DNA of 28,994 nt. Source: Chitinibacter bivalviorum. Its GTDB lineage: Bacteria > Pseudomonadota > Gammaproteobacteria > Burkholderiales > Chitinibacteraceae. The position numbers were made by a program, and so were the translations under genes. The stretch covers positions 1 to 28,994 of the forward strand of contig NZ_CP058630.1 in the NCBI RefSeq assembly GCF_013403565.1, in the 5' to 3' direction. Positions 16,922 to 27,317 of this stretch are shown piece after piece (position 1 is the first letter of the stretch; every line of letters begins with the position of its first letter). The notes below the pieces were generated by a model. That model had not been told where the DNA came from, did not search any database, and saw nothing but the letters and a program-made list of their open reading frames with translations.

Positions 16922-18541
16922 TTATAGTTTAAATTTCTGGACCAAGCTGCCTAGCTGGCTGGACACAGATTTAATCGATTGCGCAGCACCCACCGTGCCT
17001 TGGGCTGCGGACATCGTGCCGCTGGATGATTGAGCCACTTCGTCCACATCATTGCGAATTTGCATGCTGGCTCCGACTTGCTCGGATAGGGCATTACCAA
17101 TGGCGCCCACTACAACGGAAGTGGCCTCGGTTTCATGTCTAATCGCTTTAACTGCTTCGCCACCTTCTTTTGCTTGGCGTATCCCTTCTTTCAATTGCAC
17201 AAACATGTCATCCATGCGGCTTTTGGCGTTCTGACCACTGCCTTGTACTGCAGTGATCGTTTGGCCAATTTCTTGCGTGGCGGCACTGGTACGTTCTGCG
17301 AGTTTGCGAACTTCATCGGCAACTACCGCAAAGCCACGGCCCATATCCCCCGCGCGTGCCGCTTCAATGGCGGCGTTAAGCGCGAGCAAATTGGTTTGAT
17401 CGGCTACATCGCGAATCACCGCAATGACGGCGGAAATACTGGCTACGCGATCAGCAAGATCATCAATACTGCTTTGTGTATCGCCCACGGCCAATTCAAT
17501 ATCGGCAAACCGATTGACTGCGGATGAAATGACATTCAAGCCTTTGGCTGAAATCTGTGTGGCCGATTCGCTTTGCTGGCGCGCGGTCGTTGCTTGTTCG
17601 GCTGCTGAGCGAGTTTGTTCAGCAAAATGCTCGGCGGTTTGTGCAATACGCGTGGCGGCGTGACCTTGCGCCTCGATCAGACGGTTGCTGTCTTGCGCAC
17701 GCGAAACGATGTCATCGCTGGTGTGGTGTAAGGTCGTCACGGCTTGTGAAAGCTGGGTTAAGACGCTGCGCAATGATTCACGCATCCGCAAGACTGATCC
17801 ATAGATACTCTGAGGTGAAGCGCTAGAAAGCTCACGACTTTCTTGCAAATTACCGTCGGCAACCGCTTGCACTAATTTAAGTACTTCAGCTGGTTCGCCT
17901 CCCAAATCTTTGAGGATGCGACGCACGGTGGTGAGCATAAAGAAGGCCACAATGGCTGCCACGGCTAAACAGATCATAACTTCCCAGCGAGCTGCGCTCC
18001 AGAAGCGAGCATCCGCTTCGGCTTGGCTCACACCGTTGCCAACAATCCAACCCCAGCGCGGCGTTTTTTGCGCTACTGAAAGCAGTTCCACCACTTTGCC
18101 ATCGCGCTCGGATGTCCAAGGGTATTCTGTGAGTGCGCCGCCAGATTTTTGCAGAGCCGCAACAGCGAGTGCGCCGACGCTGCCGCCTTTCGAGTCTTTA
18201 AATTCATTAAAGCTGGTGCCGTGCAATTGAGGGTCGAGCGGGGTGGCGACAAAATTTAATTTTTCGTCGGTGACATAGACATACTCAGATTTGTGATATT
18301 TATTTTCGCGCAAAATCTGGGTGGCAATGGCTTTGGCTTGGTCTTCTGGAATCTTGCCACTGGCGGCCATATTCTCAAGTTGAACAATGGTGAGGTAGGT
18401 ACTGGTCATCAATTGTTCAATGCGGGCGCGATTGTCTTTGGCGCTCATCTCGCGCATGGTGCCTAAACCCACAAACATGACGGCAATGAGTGCAATTAAG
18501 ACACCGATAGAGAGTGCCCAAGCTTTTAATTTTAATGACAT
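16922..18541 (-). CDS. Methyl-accepting chemotaxis protein with single Cache domain
   Basis: Transmembrane chemoreceptor that signals to CheA/CheW. I choose the ATG at 18541 ([14 protein letters not shown]), with GGAG 8 bp upstream; the frame extends 12 codons further without support. Length is 539 aa. TM1 is at ~8-28. A periplasmic single-Cache (sCache_2-like) domain shows [28 protein letters not shown] and [20 protein letters not shown]2 is near 187-205, a short HAMP-like segment follows ([20 protein letters not shown]), and then the signalling domain with hairpin tip [38 protein letters not shown]. It lacks the NWETF-type C-terminal pentapeptide and ends LVQKFKL. The ligand is unknown; related Cache receptors bind small organic acids. 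It is a single-gene unit with its own terminator. Confidence 0.93.
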   Translation of the reverse strand: MSLKLKAWALSIGVLIALIAVMFVGLGTMREMSAKDNRARIEQLMTSTYLTIVQLENMAASGKIPEDQAKAIATQILRENKYHKSEYVYVTDEKLNFVATPLDPQLHGTSFNEFKDSKGGSVGALAVAALQKSGGALTEYPWTSERDGKVVELLSVAQKTPRWGWIVGNGVSQAEADARFWSAARWEVMICLAVAAIVAFFMLTTVRRILKDLGGEPAEVLKLVQAVADGNLQESRELSSASPQSIYGSVLRMRESLRSVLTQLSQAVTTLHHTSDDIVSRAQDSNRLIEAQGHAATRIAQTAEHFAEQTRSAAEQATTARQQSESATQISAKGLNVISSAVNRFADIELAVGDTQSSIDDLADRVASISAVIAVIRDVADQTNLLALNAAIEAARAGDMGRGFAVVADEVRKLAERTSAATQEIGQTITAVQGSGQNAKSRMDDMFVQLKEGIRQAKEGGEAVKAIRHETEATSVVVGAIGNALSEQVGASMQIRNDVDEVAQSSSGTMSAAQGTVGAAQSIKSVSSQLGSLVQKFKL

Positions 18542-18615
18542 GTTTATTGCTCCTGCGGCAAACAAGCGAGAGTTCAAGATTGTTATGAAAGGTACTATTT
18601 AATATTAGATTTGTC

Positions 18616-19455
18616 TTATGTTGTGAGTTCTCCCGCCCCTAAAAGCATCACTTTGCCCTTTAGATGTAAATCCAGCTTTGTATCAATTTGTAGATAAATC
18701 ACGGATAGGCGGCTAATTAATCTTTGTATGGTGTGGCCTTGTTCGATCCTGATATTGAAGGGTAAACGCCCACCTTGTGCCAGATATGCGCTGCCTAAAT
18801 TTAGTGCCGCGGAGCCCGCGCCAAAATCTTCATAAATTCCAAAATGATCCGCAACAAAGCTACGCAGCGTAATTAAGTCGTTATCGGCGTTCCAAATCAC
18901 CGCTTGAGGATTTTGTTTGGGGCTTTCTGCATATTCGGCCAGTAACGCTGGATGAGGATGGGCTTGGAGTACTGTTTGGCGAGATTTAACTTGCACCAAT
19001 AGCTGCTCGACACCGGTGTCGACAAATTGCAGAGGTGAGAGAATTTCACGTGCATCGATACCCAGTGCATGTGCGATTTCGACTTGCCCTCTGGATGCGG
19101 GTCGAGTTCGACCTGCCGAGCTTACTAAGGTAATGCCATCGGAATGTTGATTGAGCTGATAGCTACCCGTTGCGCAATGCAACTGAATTTGTGGGCTGAT
19201 ATGGTGCGTAAAACAAACGGCGGCTGCGCCCAAAAGCCCTTTGCCTGAAAAGGGGAGTTCATATTGCGGATGAAAAAAGCGAGTTTTTCCGCTTGATCGC
19301 TCTACAAAGGCAGTTTCGCTGCCATTCATCTGGTAAGCCAGCATTTGCATGGTGTGTTCGTCGGGCCATTGCGCCAAATCGAAGACGACTAATGGGTCGC
19401 CAGCTTGCGCTTTTTCAGCAAAAACATTGAGCAAATTAAAAGGGTAACGAGCCAT
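18616..19455 (-). CDS. PhzF family isomerase-like protein
   Basis: 279 aa, homologous to PhzF/YddE proteins (diaminopimelate-epimerase fold, two similar halves). FNLLNVFAEKAQAGDPLVVFD opens the first half and NGSETAFV carries the Glu that acts as the catalytic acid/base in PhzF. DFGAGSAALNLGSAYLAQGG matches the GSAA loop of the second half. The usual glycine-histidine pair after the first strand (CGHATL in relatives) reads FSGKGLLGAA here, so the conserved histidine is replaced. There is no phenazine cluster around it, so a role in phenazine synthesis is unlikely; the true substrate is unknown. It is divergent from ppc with a 106-bp shared promoter region. Confidence 0.85.
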   Translation of the reverse strand: MARYPFNLLNVFAEKAQAGDPLVVFDLAQWPDEHTMQMLAYQMNGSETAFVERSSGKTRFFHPQYELPFSGKGLLGAAAVCFTHHISPQIQLHCATGSYQLNQHSDGITLVSSAGRTRPASRGQVEIAHALGIDAREILSPLQFVDTGVEQLLVQVKSRQTVLQAHPHPALLAEYAESPKQNPQAVIWNADNDLITLRSFVADHFGIYEDFGAGSAALNLGSAYLAQGGRLPFNIRIEQGHTIQRLISRLSVIYLQIDTKLDLHLKGKVMLLGAGELTT

Positions 19456-19509
19456 GAAATTTTCCGTTGAAAGTTTCTGCTTGAATCAGCGGCAGAGATT
19501 GTGAGTTTT

Positions 19510-19518
19510 TGGTAGAAT
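19510..19518 (+). promoter_or_regulatory. Extended -10 promoter element for ppc
   Basis: TGGTAGAAT fits the extended -10 form TGnTATAAT, with TAGAAT at 19513-19518, 43 bp before the ppc ATG. No good -35 box is apparent at the usual distance, which fits an extended -10 promoter. Confidence 0.4.
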
Positions 19519-19561
19519 GCTCAAAATTTTTCCGTCTTGAATTTGCCGAAATTGGATTGCC

Positions 19562-22318
19562 ATGTCTGTGATCGAACCTCTTGCTGAAAAGGATCTTCCG
19601 CTTAAGCGTGATTTGGACCTACTCGCCGCCTTGTTGTCTGACACTATTCGCGAACAGGCCGGTTCGGCCACTGCTGAGCAGATCGAATCGATCCGTGAGC
19701 TTGCATTTCGCTACGTTCAGGCTCATGACCCTGAAGCAGGTAAGGCGTTAGCGCGCTCTTTATCTATTTTGGATATGCCCACCACGATGGCTTTGGTGCG
19801 TGCATTTAGCTATTTCTCGCACTTATCCAATATAGCAGAGGATTTGCACCATAATCGCCGTCGTCGCGTACACAAAATTGCGGGTTCAAAACCGCAACGT
19901 GGCAGTATTGCTGCCGTACTCGAGACATTGTCTGAGCGCAATGTAAAACCATCAGAAATGTTGGCGATGTTGGCTGATACATTGATTGCGCCAGTAATGA
20001 CTGCGCACCCAACAGAAGTAAAGCGCAAGACGATTTTGGAATGTCACCGTGCATTGGCTGATTTGCTGACTCAGCGCGATCGTAGTCAAATGACGCCAGA
20101 AGAAATCGCCGCCAATCAAGAGGCGATGGAACGTGTCATGCTCACTTTGTGGCAGACGCGTGAAGTTCGTACTGTGAAGCTGACCGTACAAGATGAGATC
20201 GAGAACGGCGCAACTTATTTCCGTAATACCTTCCTGCATGAGATTCCACGTCTGTATCAAGATATGGAAGATCGCCTGTCTGAAATGACTGGCGAACAAG
20301 TTTCATTGCCCAATTTTATTCAAGTCGGTAGCTGGATCGGCGGTGACCGTGATGGCAATCCATTTGTGACTGCTGACGTTATGCGCTATGCCGTATCGCG
20401 CCAAGCAGGTGTTGCGCTTGATTACTACTATCAGCAATGTTTGAAGCTCGAAAGCGAGTTGTCGATGTCGACACGCTTGGTTCAGGTCGATCAAGATCTG
20501 TCAGCGCTGGCAGCGACTGCAACTGATGATGTAGTGCGTAAAACTGAAGAGCCATATCGCTTGGCTGTGACAGCAATTACGTCGCGTATTTTCGCAACTG
20601 CGATTCAGATCGGCACTTTCCATCACCAATTGCGTGATGTGGCTCATGCTCAGCCGTACGACAATGCAGAGCAACTTGCAGCCGATTTGGCCATTATTGC
20701 TCGTTCATTGAAAGCGCATGGCGCTGCTAAATTGGCCGGTGGTCGTCTGCGTCGTCTGCAACGTGCTGTGTCGGTATTTGGTTTCTTCCTTGCTCCGATC
20801 GATATGCGCCAGTTTGCTGGTTTGCATGAAAAAATGATCAGCGAGTTATTCAATCGTGCAGGCCTTGAAGAATACATGTCGCTGGATGAAAACAGCCGTC
20901 GCGTGGTGTTGCTGCGCGAATTGGCAAGTCCACGTCCACTGATTTGCCCGCACGATGTTTCATACAGCCCAGATGTTCAGCAAGAGCTGGATATCTTGAA
21001 GGCGGCGGCTGAAATTCAAGCGCGCTACGGTGAAGCGGTATTGCCAAACTACATCATTTCCAACTGTGCATCAGTTTCGGATATGTTGGAAGTGGCGGTC
21101 TTGCTGAACGATGTGGGTCTGGTGTCATTGGCGCCAACCGTACGTAGCAAAGTCAATATCATTCCTTTGTTCGAAACCACAGGTGATTTACGCGCCAGTG
21201 GCGAGATCATGACCGCATTGTTTGCGATTCCACAATGGCGTCAATTGCTGACTTGCCGTGGGGATGTGCAAGAAGTAATGTTGGGTTATTCGGATTCGAA
21301 TAAAGACGGTGGCTATTTGACTTCAAACTGGGAGCTCTACAAAGCAGAGTTGACCTTGGTTGAAGTGTTCAAAACTGCGGGCATTAAACTGCGCCTGTTC
21401 CATGGTCGCGGTGGTACTGTTGGTCGCGGTGGTGGCCCTGCTTATGACGCCATCTTGGCTCAGCCGCTGGGCTCAGTGAATGGCCAGATTCGGATTACCG
21501 AGCAAGGTGAAGTGATCACAGCCAAGTATGCGGATCGCGAAGTCGGTCGCCGTAACTTGGAAATCTTGGTGGCTGCCACTTTGGATGCCAGCTTCCCTGT
21601 GCCCTACGATACCGATCCAATGCCACGTCGCGCTTTGATGGAGCGGTTGTCGAACGCGGCTTATCGTTTCTATCGTGACTTGGTGTACGCGACGCCTGAC
21701 TTTATTACGTATTTCCTTGAAGCAACGCCGATCAAAGAGATTCCAAACCTTAATATTGGTTCTCGCCCGTCTGCGCGTAAAAACACCAGCAGCATTTCCG
21801 ATTTGCGCGCGATTCCATGGGTATTCTCATGGTCGCAGTGTCGTCTGATGTTGCCAGGTTGGTATGGTTTTGGTGCGGCCATTAGCGAGTATCTGGCTGA
21901 GGCGGGTGATGAAGGTTTGCAAACCCTCAATCACTTGTACAAAACATGGCCGTTCTTCCAGACCACCATTTCTAATATGGAAATGGTGTTGGCTAAATCG
22001 GATATTGCAATCGCAGCTCGTTATTCAGAATTGGTGCAAGATCAAGATGTGGCTAAACGCATTTTTGGTCGCATTAAAGATGAATGGCAGCGTTCGGTCG
22101 ATGCGGTATTGGCCATTACTGGTCATGAAAAACTGTTGGGCGATAACCCGATGTTGGCACGCAGCTTGGATAATCGTTTGCCTTATCTGGACCCGCTCAA
22201 TCACTTGCAAGTTGAATTGCTAAAACGCATTCGCGCGGGCGATGACAGCGAAGAATTGCGCCACGCCGTGCATTTGACAATTAATGGCGTGTCAGCAGGT
22301 TTGCGTAATAGCGGCTAA
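19562..22318 (+). CDS. ppc: Phosphoenolpyruvate carboxylase
   Basis: Carboxylates PEP to oxaloacetate to refill the TCA cycle. It has 918 aa, close to bacterial PEPCs (E. coli 883). The catalytic His lies in APVMTAHPTEVKRKTI (~residue 142-157). GSWIGGDRDGNPFVT follows at ~258, then VMLGYSDSNKDGGYLTSNW, the glycine loop FHGRGGTVGRGGGPAYDAI and QPLGSVNGQIRITEQGE. The C-terminus TINGVSAGLRNSG is the conserved effector/active-site tail with the usual final glycine. It is complete and uninterrupted, with start MSVIEPLAEKDLPLKRDLDLL. It is monocistronic in appearance; the next gene is 54 bp away behind a weak hairpin (22324-22359). Confidence 0.97.
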   Translation: MSVIEPLAEKDLPLKRDLDLLAALLSDTIREQAGSATAEQIESIRELAFRYVQAHDPEAGKALARSLSILDMPTTMALVRAFSYFSHLSNIAEDLHHNRRRRVHKIAGSKPQRGSIAAVLETLSERNVKPSEMLAMLADTLIAPVMTAHPTEVKRKTILECHRALADLLTQRDRSQMTPEEIAANQEAMERVMLTLWQTREVRTVKLTVQDEIENGATYFRNTFLHEIPRLYQDMEDRLSEMTGEQVSLPNFIQVGSWIGGDRDGNPFVTADVMRYAVSRQAGVALDYYYQQCLKLESELSMSTRLVQVDQDLSALAATATDDVVRKTEEPYRLAVTAITSRIFATAIQIGTFHHQLRDVAHAQPYDNAEQLAADLAIIARSLKAHGAAKLAGGRLRRLQRAVSVFGFFLAPIDMRQFAGLHEKMISELFNRAGLEEYMSLDENSRRVVLLRELASPRPLICPHDVSYSPDVQQELDILKAAAEIQARYGEAVLPNYIISNCASVSDMLEVAVLLNDVGLVSLAPTVRSKVNIIPLFETTGDLRASGEIMTALFAIPQWRQLLTCRGDVQEVMLGYSDSNKDGGYLTSNWELYKAELTLVEVFKTAGIKLRLFHGRGGTVGRGGGPAYDAILAQPLGSVNGQIRITEQGEVITAKYADREVGRRNLEILVAATLDASFPVPYDTDPMPRRALMERLSNAAYRFYRDLVYATPDFITYFLEATPIKEIPNLNIGSRPSARKNTSSISDLRAIPWVFSWSQCRLMLPGWYGFGAAISEYLAEAGDEGLQTLNHLYKTWPFFQTTISNMEMVLAKSDIAIAARYSELVQDQDVAKRIFGRIKDEWQRSVDAVLAITGHEKLLGDNPMLARSLDNRLPYLDPLNHLQVELLKRIRAGDDSEELRHAVHLTINGVSAGLRNSG

Positions 22319-22372
22319 GCACGCATCATTGGTTTAAACCCTATAAATTTAAACTGATGTGAGGAGCCACCA

Positions 22373-22848
22373 ATGAATCGATTGAAATCACTGATTTTAC
22401 TCGGCTCGCTGGTGGCTTTTTTTATGCCTGCAGTTTCTGCTGCACTCCCAAGTCATTTGGCGATAAGGTAGAAAATGCGCTGGTTTGCCGCAGCGAATGG
22501 TCCACCGAATTCTGGCGCAATTACTTTCGACAATATCTGAATCAGCCAGTACGAACTTGGGGTGAGGCTGAATGGTTTAATGCACAAAAGGCCGATTTGG
22601 CCGGTAATCCGGCGGAAGAGGTCTTTGTAAACTTACCCGACTCGGGCGCTTTGATGGTCGGTGCCTTAATTAAGAAGCCACTGGCTGAAGTTAAAAAAAA
22701 TATTGAAACGAGACTAGGTGTGAGCTTCGTGGCATTGGCTGGTCCTTATCCTCGCTGGTTGTCGAAATTTGGTAGTGTTTTGGTCGAAGTGGGGCCAGAA
22801 GAGACTAAATGGTATTGCGCACGCTGGAATCTAGGTAATCGGCCTTGA
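22373..22848 (+). pseudogene. Secreted hypothetical protein (one frameshift)
   Basis: GAGGAG sits 6 bp before the ATG. MNRLKSLILLGSLVAFFMPAVSAA is a Sec signal peptide. The frame then breaks near 22442 (one base) and continues as SFGDKVENALVCRSEWSTEFW, FRQYLNQPVRTWGEAEWF, PAEEVFVNLPDSGALMVGALI and ETKWYCARWNLGNRP, ~158 residues in all. Two cysteines (ALVCRS and KWYCAR) probably form a disulfide. I recognise no family. Such tryptophan-rich periplasmic proteins are usually genus-level conserved. The indel is probably a sequence error because the rest is protein-like throughout. Confidence 0.65.
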
Positions 22849-22880
22849 TGTATTGCCATGAAATCAAGTAATTAAGTGCT

Positions 22881-22910
22881 TCTTGATTGTATACGGGATT
22901 GGGGTATATT
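22881..22910 (+). promoter_or_regulatory. Putative murB promoter
   Basis: TTGATT (22883-22888), a 16-bp spacer and TATATT (22905-22910), 62 bp before the murB ATG. TCTTGATTGTATACGG (22881-22896) is identical to 16817-16832, so the box may be a shared promoter or operator. Confidence 0.45.
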
Positions 22911-22972
22911 TTCTTCCAAAGCCTAAATAGCTAGTAGATAATGTCGTTTTGCCGATCACTTGCATGCGACTC

Positions 22973-23991
22973 ATGCCACAAATCCAATCACACTATCCAC
23001 TGACCTCCTTAAATACTTTTGGCCTGCAATCAGTTGCCGAGTATTTCATATCGATCGAACAGCCTCAGCAGTTGCTTGACTGCATTGCTGACCCCAAAAC
23101 TAAATCAATTCAATGGTCGATTTTGGGAGGCGGATCCAATCTCATTCTGCCCGAGCTGGTTCATGGGCTGGTGCTGAAAATGGACCTCAAAGGGCGACAG
23201 CTCACTCATGAAGATGAAGAATATTGGTATATCACCGCGGCTGCAGGTGAGAACTGGCATGAGTTTGTGCAATGGACCTTGGAGCAAGGTTGGGGGGGGC
23301 TCGAAAATCTATCATTGATCCCAGGACTGTAGGGGCATCTCCAGTCCAAAATATCGGTGCCTATGGTATTGAAATTAAGGATGTATTTCATTCATTAACT
23401 GCGATTCATCTAAAAACTGGTGCGCAAAAAGAATTTGCTAGGGAAGAGTGCTGTTTCGCTTATCGAGATAGCGTTTTCAAGCATGAAGGTTATGGCGACT
23501 GGTGCATTACTGCCGTGACGTTTCAGTTGAGGAAGCGGTACGAAGCTAAAACCAATTATGGCGATGTCGCACAGGAATTGGAAAGACAGAGCTTGCAAGC
23601 CACTGCCAAAAATATCTCAACCGTGATTAGCCAAATCCGGTTACAGAAACTTCCTAATCCAGCAGAAATTGGCAATGCGGGCAGTTTTTTCCAAAATCCA
23701 ATTGTGAGCCAGGAACTTGTAGGTGAGTTGGTCGAGCAATATCCTGCACTCGTCAAGTACAAGGTGAGTGAAGAAACTTATAAGCTAGCAGCAGCCTGGT
23801 TGATTGAGCAGTCAGGTTGGAAGGGCCGTGCATTGGGCTCTGTTGCGATGTTTCAACGGCAAGCGCTAGTGATGGTGAATCTGGGGGATGCAACGCAACA
23901 ACAGGTGAAGTTGTTATCGGAAGCTGTGAGTAAGGATGTTTGTGCGAAGTTTAAGGTCAATTTAATGGTTGAGCCTATTTTTTGGGGCTAA
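22973..23991 (+). pseudogene. murB: UDP-N-acetylenolpyruvoylglucosamine reductase (one frameshift)
   Basis: FAD-dependent reductase that makes UDP-MurNAc for peptidoglycan. The type I MurB form (E. coli-like) is ~339 aa. The first part has LTSLNTFGLQSVAEYF, LGGGSNLILPELVHGLVL and AGENWHEFVQWTLEQGWGGLENLSLIPG. One base is missing near 23325 (CCAGGACTGT), after which TVGASPVQNIGAYGIEI, CCFAYRDSVFKHEG, LPNPAEIGNAGSFFQNP (catalytic Ser) and NLMVEPIFWG (catalytic Glu) follow. MurB is essential and every motif is present, so the break is most likely an error. The start is taken at the ATG of MPQIQSHYPL; an in-frame ATG 9 bp earlier is equally possible, and neither has a clear ribosome binding site. 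Confidence 0.92.
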
Positions 23992-23997
23992 ATCCAG

Positions 23998-24035
23998 AAA
24001 AAACTGTATAAGTATGTGCCTATATACTGTTTTTT
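23998..24035 (+). terminator. Intrinsic terminator after murB
   Basis: AAAAAACTGTATA (23998-24010) pairs with TATACTGTTTTTT (24023-24035) with one mismatch, and the T-run closes it. It separates murB from the Eps operon. Confidence 0.65.
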
Positions 24036-24144
24036 GTTGTAGCAGCACTTTAATCTCAGTGATGATAGAATGCATGCGAATTGGATGAGTTGGCTACGTC
24101 AGCTTTTGTTTTTTTGTTCGTATGTTATGTGTAAGTGAGATTTT

Positions 24145-25334
24145 GTGTTGAAAGCATCGTTATCGATAAACCAGTTGTGGCTATTCACCGCGATGGTCAC
24201 ATCCTTCTGCTTTGCGGCTTATGATGCAGACGACACCTTAAAGTTGAATGCCGCAATTGATTATCGATATGACGACAATGTATTTTTGCTACCAAATAGC
24301 TCTAGCAATAGCATCACCCGTGAATATGGGCAGCGTGGTGATTCAAGCATAGTTGCATCTGTGGGCGGGCGCATTGATGTGCCGCTTTCGCGCCAAGTTT
24401 TGTATGTCGCAGCTAATGCAGCTAGGCAGCAATATTTGAAGTTTGATGAGCTTAATTACACCTCTTGGAATGGCCAATTAGGCTGGAAATGGCAGGTTGG
24501 CAGTCAGTTTTCTGGTGATTTGAATGCGCGCGCCAGTTACAGCATGAATTCGTTTGAAGATGTCCGTAATGGGATCATCGACATGATTAACGATAATAGT
24601 GCGAGCTGGAATGGAAATTGGCTATTTAGTAGCAACTGGGCTTTGCTTGCAAATATTGGTTACGATGAACAAACACATAGTGATTTGAAATATCAAGATG
24701 CAAGGGTTGTCAATTACGGACTGGGTGTGCGGTTTAATACCGATAAAGGCTCGGTGATTAGTCTGATTCACCAATGGCAAGACTATAGCTATCTCAGAAA
24801 CTTATTTTTGCCCGCCGATAAACGCGGATATCATGAGCAAAATACGCGCTTGTCGCTGCTGTGGCCTGTAACTGCTAACTTGAATCTCACTGCGAATGCT
24901 GGATTAAGTAGCTGGAAATCAAAAGCAGATACGGCTTCAACCGAGTCAAAACCACAAGGCGATATAGGTTTTAATTGGCAGATTACCGATAAGACAAAAG
25001 TAAGTGCTGGCGTTGGTCAAAACTTTGAGCAATTTAATGATGGTGCTGGGCGCAATCTAGAGCGCACTGCTTATTTCTCTAGCGGATGGGCTATGACCGA
25101 AAAATTGTCATGGTTATTTAATTTTAATTATCGTCAACAAGAAAGAGAAAGTACTCTAGGCATTAATGGACGTAAGCAAAATTACAACACCACGAGATTA
25201 AGTGCAGCATATCGACCAATACGTAGTGTGTATCTATCAATCCTTATTTCCAATATATAACAAGCAATGTGGATAAAGGCCTTGATGATTACGATGATGC
25301 GCAAGCAGGTGTATTTGTGCGCTATGACTATTAA
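24145..25334 (+). CDS. epsL: EpsL-like outer-membrane beta-barrel protein of an exopolysaccharide locus (frameshift in last strand)
   Basis: Resembles the XrtB/PEP-CTERM-associated EpsL proteins, proposed outer-membrane parts of exopolysaccharide secretion. It starts at GTG 24145 (AGTGAGA upstream). A signal peptide LWLFTAMVTSFCFA is followed by LKLNAAIDYRYDDNVFLLP, a standard opening for this barrel family, and then alternating strands rich in Trp, Tyr and Asn (LGWKWQVGSQF, LLANIGYDE, NLNLTANAGLSSW, FSSGWAMTEKLSW). The frame stops at 25260. One missing A near 25240 restores PYFQYITSNVDKGLDDYDDA and the aromatic end FVRYDY at 25334, as expected for a barrel C-terminus, giving ~396 aa. First gene of the Eps operon. 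The 110 bp before it, after the murB terminator, hold TAGAAT at 24066 as a possible -10. Confidence 0.82.
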
Positions 25335-25345
25335 GAGGGATTATT

Positions 25346-25824
25346 ATGAAGACGATAAGTTGTATTTTAAGTCTAATTATTGCTAATTCAGCCTTTGCTG
25401 CAATTAGTCAGCCTGTTACTGAGCTGAACGATCCACTGATTCGGGTATTAGGTGGTAACCAGCGTAATGGCGTAACGGCCATTGAACAAGTGTTTACAAA
25501 TGTGACGCAGGGATTAGGTGGGCAATATCAAACGGCACGAACTATTTCGATGCATGATTCTTTACCATTTGCACAAGGAATAGGCGTCAAATATCAAGCT
25601 TTAATTCACGAGCTCTCGGAGTTGTTCCGAGCACGCCGGGGGGCGCTGTTCCGCCCGCAGTGATCGTTCCTCCTGTGATCACAATTCCACCTGTAAGTGT
25701 AATTCCGCCAAGTGTTGAAAAGCCGGTAGCACCAGTTACCCCTGTGCCAGAACCTGAAACGTTGGCGCTGATGGCGATGGGAGTAACTATCTTATTAACC
25801 CGACAGTTGAAAAAAGCGAAATAA
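25346..25824 (+). pseudogene. PEP-CTERM sorting-signal protein (one frameshift)
   Basis: MKTISCILSLIIANSAFAA is a Sec signal. The frame breaks near 25617 and continues as GVVPSTPGGAVPPAVIVPPV, a proline-rich stretch, then VPEPETLALMAMG, a hydrophobic helix and RQLKKAK. That tail (VPEP, membrane segment, basic end) is the PEP-CTERM signal cut by exosortases in bacteria that make extracellular polysaccharide. Total length is ~159 aa. The central domain has no recognised fold. AGAGGGA lies 10 bp before the ATG. It lies 11 bp after epsL and abuts the sugar transferase gene, so it is operon-encoded. The matching exosortase (XrtB/EpsH) is not in the window and should lie further downstream. Confidence 0.82.
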
Positions 25825-25826
25825 AC

Positions 25827-27302
25827 GTGCATCAAGATGATCACACCCATTTGATGAAAGCAACAGAAATTGGGTTATTTGACAATTATATTGAGCGCCC
25901 TAGCTTATTGGGGGATCGCTTTCGAGAGTTCTCGAACGCTGCGCCCATGGTTAGTTTTTTTAAGCTCTTTTTAGACCCGATTTTGGTTGTCGCATGTTTG
26001 TATGCTTTAAGCGTGCCGTTTCAGATTGCTACTGATGGACATGAATTACTGCTCGCTGCATTTGCTTTTTTGCTAACAGCATTATTGTTGGATGGTGTTT
26101 TCCTTTTTGTGCCTGGATATTCACGCCCTTTGCTGGGGGTTGGGCGATTTTCACTCGAATGGTTAGCTGTGGTTGTTAGCCTTACTTTGCTCGGCGACTA
26201 TCGGGATTTGATGATTATTTTTACCCACCATTTATCCTGACTTGGTTTTGGTTGCGCCAGTATCGCTATTGGTTACGCATGCTATGTTTCGGGTTAGTGC
26301 TCAGGCCCGATGGCGATAAACGAGCAGATGCAAAGAAAGTAATCATTATTGGAGCCAACCAACCAGGATTGGTGTTGGCAAAAAATATGCAGGAGCATCC
26401 ATTCCTAAAAATGGATTTTGTCGGCTTTTTTGACGACCGTACGGAAGATCGTTTACCGAATGTGCAAAAAGGCAAATTGCTTGGTGGGTTAAAAGAAGTT
26501 AATAGCTATGTCAAGGCACATAATATTCAGCAAATTTATATCTCTTTACCGATGACGGCTCAGCCGCGGGTAGTCGATTTGTTGGAGCAATTGCAAGATA
26601 GTACGGTGTCGATTTATTTTGTTCCTGACTTATTGTCTTTGACCTCATTAATGCGCGCTTTGACAATGTGGCCGGGGTGCCGGTAGTTTTGTGAAAGTCC
26701 ATTTTTAGGTATGAATGGTGTCGTGAAGCGAATCACTGACATTATTTTGTCCTTGTTTATCTTGAGCTTGATCTGGCCAATATTGTTGGCGGTCGCTATT
26801 GCGGTAAAAATCACTTCGAAAGGGCCTGTATTCTTTAAGCAAAGACGCTATGGCGAAGATGGTCAAAGTGTGTTGGTGTATAAATTCCGGTCGATGAAAG
26901 TCATGGAAGACGGGGATAAAGTAACCCAAGCCACGAGAAACGACAGCCGTTTAACGCCGATTGGTGGGTTTATTCGCAAAACGTCATTGGATGAATTACC
27001 ACAGTTTATCAATGTGCTTGAAGGCAAAATGAGTATTGTCGGTCCTCGCCCACATGCAAATGCACATAATGAGCAATATCGACAGTTGATTCGTGGTTAT
27101 ATGATTCGGCATAAAGTTAGACCGGGTATTACCGGTTGGGCGCAAAGTGAACGGCTACCGCGGTGAAACTGATACACTGGAAAAAATGCAGCGCCGGGTT
27201 GAATACGATCTTGATTATTTACGCAATTGGTCTGTTTGGTTGGACGTAAAGATAATTTGGCAAACTGCAACAATGATGTTCCGCGATCGGAATGCATTTT
27301 AA
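25827..27302 (+). pseudogene. Undecaprenyl-phosphate sugar-1-phosphate transferase (WcaJ/EpsB type, frameshifted)
   Basis: Starts the polysaccharide repeat unit by moving a sugar-1-phosphate, usually glucose, onto undecaprenyl phosphate. Part one has membrane segments FFKLFLDPILVVACLYALSV, LLLAAFAFLLTALLLDGVF and LEWLAVVVSLTLL. A break near 26230 leads to a CoA-binding-like Rossmann domain (KKVIIIGANQPGLVLAKNM, FVGFFDDRTEDRLPNV). Breaks near 26660 and 26690 precede the catalytic domain: KRITDIILSLFILSLIWPI, GPVFFKQRRYGEDG, YKFRSMK, IRKTSLDELPQFINVLEGKM and SIVGPRPH. A last break near 27160 splits VRPGITGWAQ from VNGYRGETDTLEKM; the end is MMFRDRNAF. About 490 aa in all. The start is unclear: GTG 25827 or ATG 25854, neither with a good ribosome binding site. 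All catalytic motifs survive. Confidence 0.85.
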
Positions 27303-27317
27303 ATTAGGATGATCACA

